From contig OZ024783.1 of NCBI GenBank assembly GCA_964017065.1, forward strand, positions 2,963,665-3,027,664: a stretch of 64,000 nt of DNA, read 5' to 3'. Every line of letters starts with the position of its first letter. Within the stretch, counting starts at the first letter, position 1. The notes beneath the pieces were generated by a model. It did not search any database, had not been told where the DNA came from, and saw nothing but the letters and a program-made list of their open reading frames with translations. The stretch comes from Haliclona indistincta (Eukaryota; Porifera; Demospongiae; Haplosclerida; Chalinidae). Shown here piece after piece: positions 10,780 through 23,965 of this stretch. The position numbers were made by a program, and so were the translations under genes.

Positions 10780-12261
10780 AGGCGACAACTATAGCTATAA
10801 CCAATCATACCTCAGTAACACATGCAGTAACCACCATCCATATCCACTCACTCATAGAACCACCATAATCCCTGCCTGCCTGTCTATTCATCATTCCCCA
10901 TTTATCATTACCGTAACACCACTTGCTGGTCGTATTAACAATTATATCTCTATAAATTATGCGAATAAAATAATCGTGTGGTAGATTATTGAGCTTATGT
11001 ACAGTAGATATTCTGATAAGACCTAATTGGTATGCTGGTCTGACTATCGCAGTGATGAAAACAAATGAATTCACTAACATGTGCGAGACTTTGTTTAGTC
11101 GCTCAGCTGGTATTAAAATGTCTACTCGTGTGGATTCCCTCCATTATGTAGTGTACAGAATGTGTACTCAAACTCTGAACAATGACTGGTATGACTCTTT
11201 TGTGGACCTCTGATATAGTGTGCTCTCTGAAACAATATCTATTCCAGTAACTCTGGGTGGATACTCTCTGACCAAGCCTTTCACTGATTCTTGGAAGTAG
11301 TAAGGTAGTTTTCATGTGTTGACATTAGCTAATGGTTATTAGTTTATAGATGCTGGTATCATTAGTTCAACTGCTATTGTTACTTGTGTGGTTTTCATTG
11401 AGTGGTTTGGGACTGATCTGTCTACTACATTACATCATTACTAATGAACACAGGGAAGTACCCATTATTATGACATTAATGTGAACTGATGGTGGAGAGT
11501 AAGTACAACTATATAGCTGAGCTGACTAACTATACTACTGTTTACTTAACAACGGGTAAACCTTTGTGACTAGGTTAGTAACGTCACTATGCATAATTAT
11601 AGATTGAGAACTCGTCACACATTAAATTGATGATTTTCTCATCATGTTGTACTCAATACTTCATGCTCACATGCATTAGTTCAGTATTGTGTGATAATAG
11701 ACGTCGTGTGGTCTGTGTACTTGAAGGCATGTTAATTGAGTATGATGGTTTACAAAATATCTCAATCTTTATCTAAACTTTATCAGTTACCGAGCAAAAT
11801 ATTTGAGTCATGTAGAACACATAATTATTCAACATTTTCTCTTAAATCATTACTTGATATGCACATTAAATTTTTTATAACTTTCAATTAAGCAATGAAG
11901 AAGGAAACAGTGATATAATAACGTCTTACAATAAAGTATCATGTGAACAACTTTAGCTGCTATTATTTATTCTTGGTGTTTATTGTTATTTTAAGAGAAG
12001 TATGGGAAGTGCCAAAAAGTGTAAACAGACAACAAGTTTCAGGAAAACACAGAATAGCAAATTATATTGCTAAAGTACAATGCTATTATACACTTAACTT
12101 TCTACTATACTTGTATTACTCCTAAGCATACTTCTAAACGTACACAAATTATTTTTAGCTCACGTGATTTTTCATGATAGCGTGAACAGATATAGCTAGT
12201 AAGTCATAGTGCAGCTGCTAGTCTAATTGCGCAGCTGCTGGTCTTGTGCAGTGCATGAAAG
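10780..12261. other. AT-rich intergenic region, no supported gene
   Basis: Open frames here are short and resemble no family. There are no clear terminal-repeat pairs. The region probably includes the 3' UTR of APEX1 and the upstream region of the SRCR gene. No TATA box was convincing near 12230. Confidence 0.5.
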
Positions 12262-16232
<3,971 letters not shown>

Positions 16233-16303
16233 GTGAGAATTAATTAAAAGTGTATAATATAATAGTTCTTATCACTGTAAAAGCATAAGTGCCAACTAAG
16301 TAT

Positions 16304-16446
16304 AGGTTAGAGACCGAGGCCAAGGGATCTACGCGGTATAGAAACCCGAGGAAGCCATATAGAACACGAGCGCGTAGCGCGAGGGTTCTATGGCGACGCG
16401 AGGGTTTCTATACCGCGTAGATCCCGTTGGCCGAGGTCTCTAACCG
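16304..16446. repeat. Hairpin element (GC-centred dyad)
   Basis: Arms of about 60 bp beginning GGTTAGAGACCGAGGCCAA are inverted around the centre GAGCGCGTAGCGCGAGGG. A related hairpin with the same centre lies at 32882-33028. It is likely a fold-back MITE. Confidence 0.7.
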
Positions 16447-16945
16447 GCTTAGAGTATAGCAACCGTTGCTATCCAACAAGGAATTTTCGACGCTGCGCAA
16501 ATGATTTGTAAAGAACACGGCCTTACTTTAGCGATGGGAAAACACAGGCGAGTTTAGCTAGAGTACGTCGCTAAACGGCTTTCCATGTCTTGTTACACCT
16601 TGCTGGTACTCTGTCTTGTCTCCTACCGTCCTTCCGCCATCGCTTTAGCGTCTGCTAATGGCTTTCTGACGCAACAAAAAGTTAGTTTCTGGAACTCACT
16701 CACGCTCACACGTGTACAAGCCTCACATCACGTGTTCTTGTAATAACGATGTTATGGCTTGTTATGAATGCACTTTCACTAAGCAAACTGTGGTCTATCT
16801 GTTCGCGGAAGGACTCTATCTGTTCGCGGATGGACTCTATCCGTTCGCGGATGGTCTCTACAGCAAATAGATCCTCGGATCTAATAAATCTGATTGGTCA
16901 ATAACATTGAGCTATACTCTAAGTCATTAATAAAAAAAGAAAAGA

Positions 16946-17237
16946 AACAAGTAATAAAAACATTTTAACCAAAATGCAAGAGATTTAGGGTTGGTACATT
17001 TATCGAAAAAGTATGGAAACAAGATTTTTGAAATCAAAGGATTGTAACAATAGCAGTGTAATGCTACCTCCCTAAATTAACTGCTTTCGATAGTTGTGGT
17101 TAATTTAAAAGGGAGGTAGCATTACACTGCTATTGTTACAATCCTTTGATTTCAAAAATCTTGTTTCCATACTTTTTCGATAAATGTACCAACCCTAAAT
17201 CTCTTGCATTTTGGTTAAAATGTTTTTATTACTTGTT
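16946..17237. mobile_element. Long fold-back repeat (about 138-bp arms)
   Basis: The arms 16946-17083 and 17101-17237 are near-perfect inverse copies around a loop of under 20 bp. The motif TTTAGGGTTG occurs inside the left arm, and its inverse CAACCCTAAA recurs near 18057. A second fold-back with the same arrangement is at 25213-25591. Confidence 0.8.
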
Positions 17238-18101
17238 AATATACAGTGTAAAGAGCTATTCCACTGACTGCACTGTGCAGGCTGCACTCGATCGGCTCTG
17301 CACTGCATGCAACATTAGCTAGCTAAGCTTAAGCTAGCATTCTTACAAGCCTGAACAGACAAACCCATTTGCTCGTTGTCTGCTGTGAACATTGCTACAG
17401 CTAGTGGCAGCAGCACTCGCGTTCCAAGCAATTTGTACTAAGGTGCGCTTGTATTAGAATAATTACATGCACGGGCGTGCGCGAGTAGGCGTAACCTAGT
17501 AACGGAGTTCATAGAATGGAGTCTGTTATGGACCAAAAATCGCTATTTTCCTGGATATACTCGCTTTTGGTAGTATTTTAGGCTTAAATAGATACCAGGT
17601 GCACTGCTCACAAAGACTAGCGTAGTTTCTGTGTAGCTTTTGTCTTGAATAGCTCACTCGCCACGGGCCTAGGCTTGCTGGAGAAGAAGAAGAAAGAAGA
17701 TGAACAAACGGCTGATCACGTGAACTCTGGTTTACCACCTTAGACTTCGTTTCTGCTGTTACTAAAGGTCTCTTTGGCATCGAAAAAATCGTCTAAGACG
17801 CCTCAGACGGTTAGAATCGCTTGAAACGCACGGTGCGGCGAAGATATGAGCGTGCCGTAATTTTGCCTCCTGACGAGAAGCCATATTGCTTTTTTGTCTA
17901 CCAACAAGTTTTCTTGACGGACTTAATGACTCACTGCAAGCGCTTACCCATCAGCATGAACACCAGGTGATTAAAATACCATGAAATTGTACGAGATAAG
18001 AGAAATAGGCGATTAACTCGTTTTCAGTCTGGTGTATCCGCCATCTTGTTTTCGTGTCAACCCTAAATATGCCACTACTACCGTGTGGCATAATAAACAC
18101 C
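17238..18101. other. Body of the fold-back element, no gene
   Basis: This stretch has no convincing coding frame. It ends with a segment reading GCCATCTTGTTTTCGTGTC and CAACCCTAAAT followed by a small hairpin (TATGCCAC and its inverse). A similar end lies at about 26365-26425 behind the second fold-back, so 16946-18090 may be one element of about 1.1 kb. Confidence 0.45.
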
Positions 18102-18720
18102 CAGGGGGGTACGACAAGCTAATTTAATATGACGTATTGCTGACATACGACACGCCCACTGCAATAATGTAAGGCTTTGGAATGTGTGCAGGATAGTTTA
18201 AACAGTTCGCCATCGCGCTATATACATGATATCGAGCTCAAACGTGCATTGTTTACACTCCAGGTCAAGGCAAGTAATATTCCAGAACAATCTACTGAAA
18301 ATAGCTGAAACAAGTATTCTGCTGTTACAGTGATTGGACAACATTTGTGCATGTTGCAGCCAGAGTTTGTGCGCCACGGCCGAAATTTCTTTACATTATT
18401 AATTGAATGATGCTCTAGAATGATGCCAATGCTGTTTTGATCACGTTGGTACTTTCTTGGGCGAATATTTTTGCCAACCAATTCTCTATCTTCATCTCTC
18501 TGTACTGCAAAAACTAAAAGAGGTACGGGTGGGGTACGGTAGCTTAAACGAAAGGTCTTGGGCAGTAGAATCCATTTCGCAACATACTTACCGGTCAAAT
18601 TGTCCTCTAAAGGCGTAGCAGACCAGGAAAGACGCAATGTATTCTGGTTTACTAAATCATTGCCTACGTGAAGCTACGTCACAATTACGTCAGAAAAAAT
18701 TAGCTTGTCGTACCCCCCTG
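18102..18720. mobile_element. Terminal-inverted-repeat element, CAGGGGGG ends
   Basis: Inverted ends CAGGGGGGTACGACAAGCTA and its inverse bound 619 bp. The flanks share ATAAAC but no clean target duplication is visible. A minus-strand open frame of 139 codons (18218-18637) lies inside. It matches no family I recognise and may be a captured or chance frame. Confidence 0.65.
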
Positions 18721-18775
18721 ATAAACGGGTTTGGCTTTGTTCACCCCCTTTGAAACGGATTACGTCATAGTACAC
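18721..18775. repeat. End fragment related to 23845-23905
   Basis: The segment with TTTGTTCACCCCCTTTGAAACGG here recurs inverted near 23870 in front of the NLR A first exon. It is probably a shared mobile-element end. Confidence 0.5.
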
Positions 18776-18912
18776 GCCTACGCTCGTACTGCGCGCGAAT
18801 TGAAGTTGCGCTTAGCGGCAAAAGCCTGACAGCTGTAGAAGATCACCATTAGACATCACTGTAGGTTTATATAATACTTGGTAATAATTATACTAGTACA
18901 TTCATAGAATGC

Positions 18913-19379
18913 AGGGGCGAGCCTGAGCTGATTTTTGTACAGTTTGATGCTCTGTTGTAGCTGCTATCTTCCGTCTCTGTCGGTAGTTCCTTTGGTATTC
19001 CCTTTGTCGTTCCAGGCGTCTCTCTCGTTGATCGGGCGACTCTTCTGCTCGTCGTCGTTTTCTGGCAATCCTCTGGTCTTGTAAAAGTTGACTCGGGTGT
19101 TGTTCAGGTGTCTCCAATGTTGGTCGCTGTGCTGTCCTCAGTTGTAACTTGTTGAGCAGTAAAGGTTCTTTCGTCAGACATGATAATATCAATTTTTGAA
19201 TAATATTATTTTTACGCACCACGTGAATATTACGTCATAACAGGCGTGTTCTCGGGAACATTGGAGAACTAACGCTACCCCCGGCCACATACAATGTAGA
19301 TAGATAGATAGATAGATACGTTCCCCGCGACGTGGGACCTACATCACGATCAATGTGGGGCTCGCTCAGGCTCGCCCCA
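18913..19379. mobile_element. TIR element GGGGCGAGCCTGAGC with STPR-like frame
   Basis: The ends GGGGCGAGCCTGAGC (18913) and its inverse (19365-19379) match the outer ends of the nested element near 1848-2632. A minus-strand frame, 18902-19222, encodes a highly basic peptide with R-K-R-R-R-A-E-E-S-P and E-R-R-L-E-R-Q-R-E-Y. This resembles the STPR-type DNA-binding repeat found in some transposon and host proteins. The frame runs past the left end, so it may not be a gene. Confidence 0.55.
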
Positions 19380-19499
19380 ATTATGGCCGTATAATCTACA
19401 TACATGCAGCCTAGTAGCTTTGTAGCATAATGATAATTATTATAAATAAAAAAATTGTTATACAAGATAGAAAATTTTAGACAAAGTAATCATGTTCAG

Positions 19500-22400
19500 A
19501 TGGCTGAGTGGAATCATGAACTGCAGCAAAGAGGAGTTTACTGGGAAGGATGGGTGGAAGACATCGACAGAGTTCTGAGTGACCATGGACGGGCAACTGT
19601 CACTACCTTTGGCACTCGGCGCTCAAAGAAGCTCTCTGGATCGGCTGATAAAGAAAATAGCACTGTAAGTTGGATCAACTCCAATGATAAAACCAAATAA
19701 TAATATTATTAGAGATAATTATGTATCCTAAGGGAAACCGCTGAGAAAAACCTGAGACCAGCTGGGACTCCAACCCAAGATCCTCTGCTATCTAGGTGCC
19801 ACCGAGCTACAGGTACCCAGGTAGCAGAGGAAGGTGATAGGTCAGGTTGAGCCCAGCTGCTAATCTCTCGCATAGAGCCGATGACACCGTGACTCGGCTC
19901 TACATGAGAGATTAGCAGCTGGACTCAACCTGACCTATCACTGCTCCTCTGCCACCTGGGTTCCTGTAGTTCAGTGGTGAGTGAGAGCGTCCGCCTAGAT
20001 AGCAGAGGGTGTTGGGTTCGAGTCCATTTTTCTCTCCTATTATCAATAATTTTTTATTGCAGGCTATTCCAAAACTTTTTTGGTTTCAAGGCAATATGCA
20101 CCTGGATAACGTACCGTTTGATATAGTAGAAACCAAACGGTTGGAATGTCAGTTCGGGCCACTCTACTACAAAGAAAGAAAACAAAAAACACATCAAGTA
20201 AAGCTACAAGGGACAAGAAAGATGGGATGCCATGCACACATTGCAATCAAGCAGTGCACAGTATACCCTCAGTACAAAGCCAAACCATCAACCGGAACAT
20301 CTCTACGGACAGCAAGAGAAAATGAAATGAAGCGATTAAAGTCTGCTCTATCGAAGAACAAGGACCAGATTGAGACTGTGACTATGTACTATGTTTCTCT
20401 TCCTATGGAAGAGGCTCACAGTGGTCATCCTACAGGTGGAGGAATTGCAGGATATTCACAGAGAATGAATGAGAAGGTGGCGAGAAAAATAGCTGACATT
20501 GTTGCTGACGGAATCACAGAAATTGAACAGGTAAGTGCATAACCATTGGTATTTAATAAGAGTGATTATGTGCACTCTACTTCTACTTAATGGGTCTACA
20601 CAGGCAATAAAATGCATAATTATGGGTCACTCGTTAGCCTGTTCATAACATATAGACCACATCACAATGCAAGTGTTTAGTGCTCTCAGACACAATTAAA
20701 CCACAGGAAATGCATGTGTTAAACAATTATCTTCCTCACAATACAGGTTCGTAGTTTGCTTCGCTACTATGTCACCCATGATCTCTGCAAGAATTCACTT
20801 CCAGATCCTCATGACAGAGCGTACTTTCCTGTAGACACAGACCTGAAAAATCACATCTACATGGCCAAGCGAGCGTTACAGTTGTCTTGTCTGGATCAGG
20901 AGAACGTGAAGATGAAAGTAGACCAGTGGAAGAAGACTGATCCAGACAGCCATCACTTCTTTCGTCCGTTTATCGCAACTACATGTACACCTGCAATGAT
21001 AGAATCAAGCAAAGGCAATGATGGAATCGATGATTCAAGTGAAACAGTGTCATCAATTCACAACAGTGACTACACTCAAACCCTTCTATGGGTCCACCAA
21101 ACAGGATGGCAAAGGGATCTGCTGGTACAGTACGGGAACACCATCAGCCTAATTGATGCAACATACAAGACAACCAAGTATGAGCTAGCACTTTTTTTTA
21201 TTTGTGTTAGAACAAATGTTGGATACTCAGTTGTAGCTGAGTTCACTGTACAAAGCGAAACCACAGAGAAAATCAAAGAAGCTCTTGACATCTTGAAAAG
21301 TTGGAACCCAGAGTGGAAACCAAAATTCTTCATGTCAGACTACTCTGAAGCAGAGTTGGCAGCTGTGGAAGCAGTTTTTCGAGGTACAAAGGTGTACCTA
21401 TGTGACTTTCACAGAGAACAGGCTTGGACACGTTGGTGTCGCGACCACAAGCATGGGTTGACACAAGCAGAGGCTGATGAACTCCTCGACCTACTTCGAG
21501 CCTGCGCATGGGCTTCTCCGGCTGATGAGACAAACATAGCAGAAGATTACGAGAAAGAAGTTGTACTACTTAAACAGAGTCAAGTATGGAAGAAACACAA
21601 TGCTGTTCGTCAATGGCTTTCTGCTATGTGGCTATCGATTCCTGAGGTATTTGAACTATGTACAAAAAAGTTTCATGGGTCCATTTATTTCATAATGTAA
21701 TTTTAATACCAACAAAATTTGTTTTTAGGGCCAATTTGTTGTTTATTCCAAAAAACATGCAAAAAGGATCTATGTTACACTAACACACTACAATTTGTAA
21801 ATAATGAAGTTATGGTAATTAACTGTCTTTTCTGCTAGAGATGGAGCAGAGCTTTTCGGGACAGTGAATATCATGCAGCTGTGGACACGAATAATGGCCT
21901 CGAAGCACAGAACAAATTGCTAAAATATACCTTCCTTCCACGCGGCAAACAGAAGGTCACTCTCTCTAATATCATCACCATTCTAATCGAGCAATATCTA
22001 CCAACTTGCAAGCAGAAATACCTCTTCCAAAACTACAAGCAGTCTTCACAGTACAGATCATACAAGAAATGCGTGCCGGCTTACCTCCATGACAGGCCAC
22101 GTGGAGTTGTCCTCCATTGTCTTGACAGAAAGACAAAAAGCCTGAAGTATTCTCCAGAGGCAGTGAGTGATGTAGACAAAGAGGAAGGTGTGTTTGAGGT
22201 GGAGAAGCCAGCAGGAGGCAGGCACACTGTAAACTTCGGCAAAACAGCACAGGATGAAATGCCATCTTGTACATGCAGAGACTGGCAACGGTACCACATA
22301 CCTTGCAAGCACTTTCTGCAGTTTTTCAGTTTAGACCTCACTGGTCGTGGGAAAGGCTATCTACTACCTATCAACAGAGCGCCTACTTGTCAATGGACAT

Positions 22401-22931
22401 GCGTGCCTTGGATCAGCATTTTCATCCTGCTCCAGGTGACGGTGACAACCAAACAACTGGTGAAGAGTCTCTTCCTGATCTGGCAGATGATCCTCCTAAT
22501 CAAGAGAGTTCAAAAGATGAACAGACAAGCTGCTCCCTGCCTGTCAGAGTAAGCACATAAATTCATACCTACAAGCATTTCATTAGCCTTTTACTCAGAT
22601 GCACAGTGTCTCTCTCAAGACAGCTGGTGAGAGAGCAAGGATCAAACTCAAAGAGATAGAGACGCTTACCTATGCTTGCAGTAGTCCTGCTGACCTCCTT
22701 CATCTCGAAAATGGACTTGATGAACTAAAGACGATGTTTCAAGAAAATCTACCTCAGGAAGATGGGATGATTATCAGACCAGCAGTGATAGCCGCAGGCC
22801 TGAGGACAAGAAAGAAATATGCAGCAATCAGGGCAAGACAAAGACTGAGGAATTGTAGTGCTCTACCTGAAGCAAAGAAACGAAAGAAAGTCAGCAAAAG
22901 AGTAGGAATTAGAGCAGATCTTAAACGTAAA
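19500..22931 (+). pseudogene. MULE-type transposase with SWIM zinc finger, frameshifted
   Basis: Exons 19500-19664, 20063-20530, 20747-21646, 21839 to ~22552 and 22599-22931 join in phase 0. The third exon carries the MULE core: S-L-I-D-A-T-Y-K-T, then M-S-D-Y-S-E-A-E, then C-D-F-H-R-E-Q-A-W. The fourth has the SWIM zinc finger C-x-C-x(n)-C-x-H at about 22268-22312. Right after C-K-H-F the frame must shift by one base near 22316 to continue into the normal family sequence (W-S-W-E-R-L). Either a one-base deletion has broken the gene or the sequence has an error. The C-terminal exon is lysine-rich and basic. No terminal inverted repeats were found around the gene, so it may be domesticated. 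The last exon ends in phase 0 at a GTGAGC donor, which could also splice to the CXXC exon at 23292. Confidence 0.75.
19735..20035. repeat. Inverted repeat of tRNA-like sequence in MULE intron 1
   Basis: A tRNA-like segment at about 19966-20033 has an A-box-like TAGTTCAGTGG and a B-box GGGTTCGAGTCC, followed by a T run. A diverged inverted copy lies at about 19750-19820, so the two face each other as long arms. The anticodon stem is imperfect and the acceptor stem is not clear, so this is a tRNA-derived SINE-like hairpin and not a working tRNA gene. Confidence 0.55.
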
Positions 22932-23035
22932 GTGAGCTATAATTATGAGTGTTATATAAATTTACAGTTTGTTTTACATTAATTTAAACCATAGTATGAA
23001 TAATTCTCTTTGATGTAACGAACGTTAATGAGGGC

Positions 23036-23042
23036 TATAAAT
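23036..23042 (+). promoter_or_regulatory. TATA box of the CXXC gene
   Basis: TATAAAT lies 27 bp before the ATG at 23069. This spacing would place transcription start at or just before the ATG, giving a very short leader. Confidence 0.45.
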
Positions 23043-23068
23043 CGTGTACAGCCCGCACGCGTTTCAAG

Positions 23069-23805
23069 ATGGCCGCCGCGATCGAGAATCCACAAAGAAA
23101 CGGCGCTCGTGCTGCTCTGCGGTCTTCCTGCGACGTAAGATAACCAGCTAGACGTCAGGCAAGCAGCGCACTATGGTTTAAAGTAGTTATATACCTCACA
23201 CTCGGTGTTTAAGCATTTAAAGCCCTTGGGCTACGCCCGCGGGCTTTAAATCGCTTAAACACCTCCTGATCGGTATATAACTACTATTTATAGCAACAAT
23301 TGGAAAATGCCAAACCTGCTACAGTATCAAAGAGTGAGATTTAGTTTCAACTGAGATTACTGCCATGATGTAGAATTATTTCTTCCAGGTAGTCGGAAGC
23401 GAAGATGCGGTGAATGTGATGGATGTATAGAAGAGGTTGACTGTGGAGTGTGCCAGTACTGCAAAGACATGGTAAAATATGGAGGTACTGGGAAGAAGAA
23501 GCAATGTTGTGTAAAGAGAAAGTGTGAGTCACTTTATACAGAGGAATAACTATTTTGTAATAACCAATGCAGGCTTAAAATTGACCGCTAAAGATCGTGC
23601 AATACCATCACAGAAAATGTCTGCTACAGCTTTTGCTCAAGTAAGTATGCAAACCTATAATTACTTGCACCGATTACTTTACCTTTAGGGCATCAAGTAC
23701 GGCTATCTTCAGGCACCTCCAGGAGTAAGGATGAACGACGTCCCAGCGCCAACACTTAACCAAATGCTGACGACAAACACATGGCCTGATGGCATACAGT
23801 TGTAA
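23069..23805 (+). CDS. Small CXXC zinc-finger protein, five exons
   Basis: Exons 23069-23134, 23292-23331, 23389-23523, 23573-23640 and 23689-23805 join in frame to about 141 codons. The ATG has a strong context (AAGATGG). Residues about 37-80 hold a CXXC domain: R-K-R-R-C-G-E-C-D-G-C, then D-C-G-V-C-Q-Y-C-K-D-M, K-Y-G-G-T-G-K-K-K-Q-C-C and K-R-K-C. This has the eight zinc-binding cysteines and the K-F/Y-G-G motif used by CFP1, MLL and DNMT1 to bind unmethylated CpG. The C-terminus (Y-G-Y-L-Q-A-P-P) is not recognised. An alternative is that exon 2 is spliced from the upstream SWIM gene, since both donors are phase 0. The private TATA box favours a separate gene. Intron 1 holds a hairpin. Confidence 0.65.
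23188..23285. repeat. Hairpin in CXXC intron 1
   Basis: The arms AGTAGTTATATACC and GGTGTTTAAGC-ATTTAAAGCCC are inverted around a GC-rich loop. It is a small fold-back or MITE. Confidence 0.65.
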
Positions 23806-23965
23806 TATTTTGTCAGTGGTGTAGAGGTTAAAAATTCTAATAACGTATTCATGAATTACGTCATCCGTTTCAAAGGGGGTGAACAAAGCCGGACCCCCTG
23901 ATAAACACCCGTGGCAGCTGTTCACAAGCCACACCTTCTTGTTTAGTAAGGAAGTAAAAGCCGCC

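Noticed and set aside
10989..11213. 74-codon frame between APEX1 and the SRCR gene
   Set aside because: No splice sites in phase with neighbours and no recognisable motif.
18102..18720. Claim of an exact target duplication for this element
   Set aside because: The flanks share ATAAAC but not at matching distance from the ends, so no duplication length can be given.
19966..20033. Functional tRNA gene
   Set aside because: The A- and B-box words are present, but the acceptor stem is not formed and the anticodon stem has mismatches. Kept only as a tRNA-derived repeat.
23034..23292. A MITE spanning the CXXC first exon with GCTATAAAT ends
   Set aside because: The inverted match is only nine bases and has no target duplication. 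The left copy is better explained as a TATA box and the right one as a splice acceptor.
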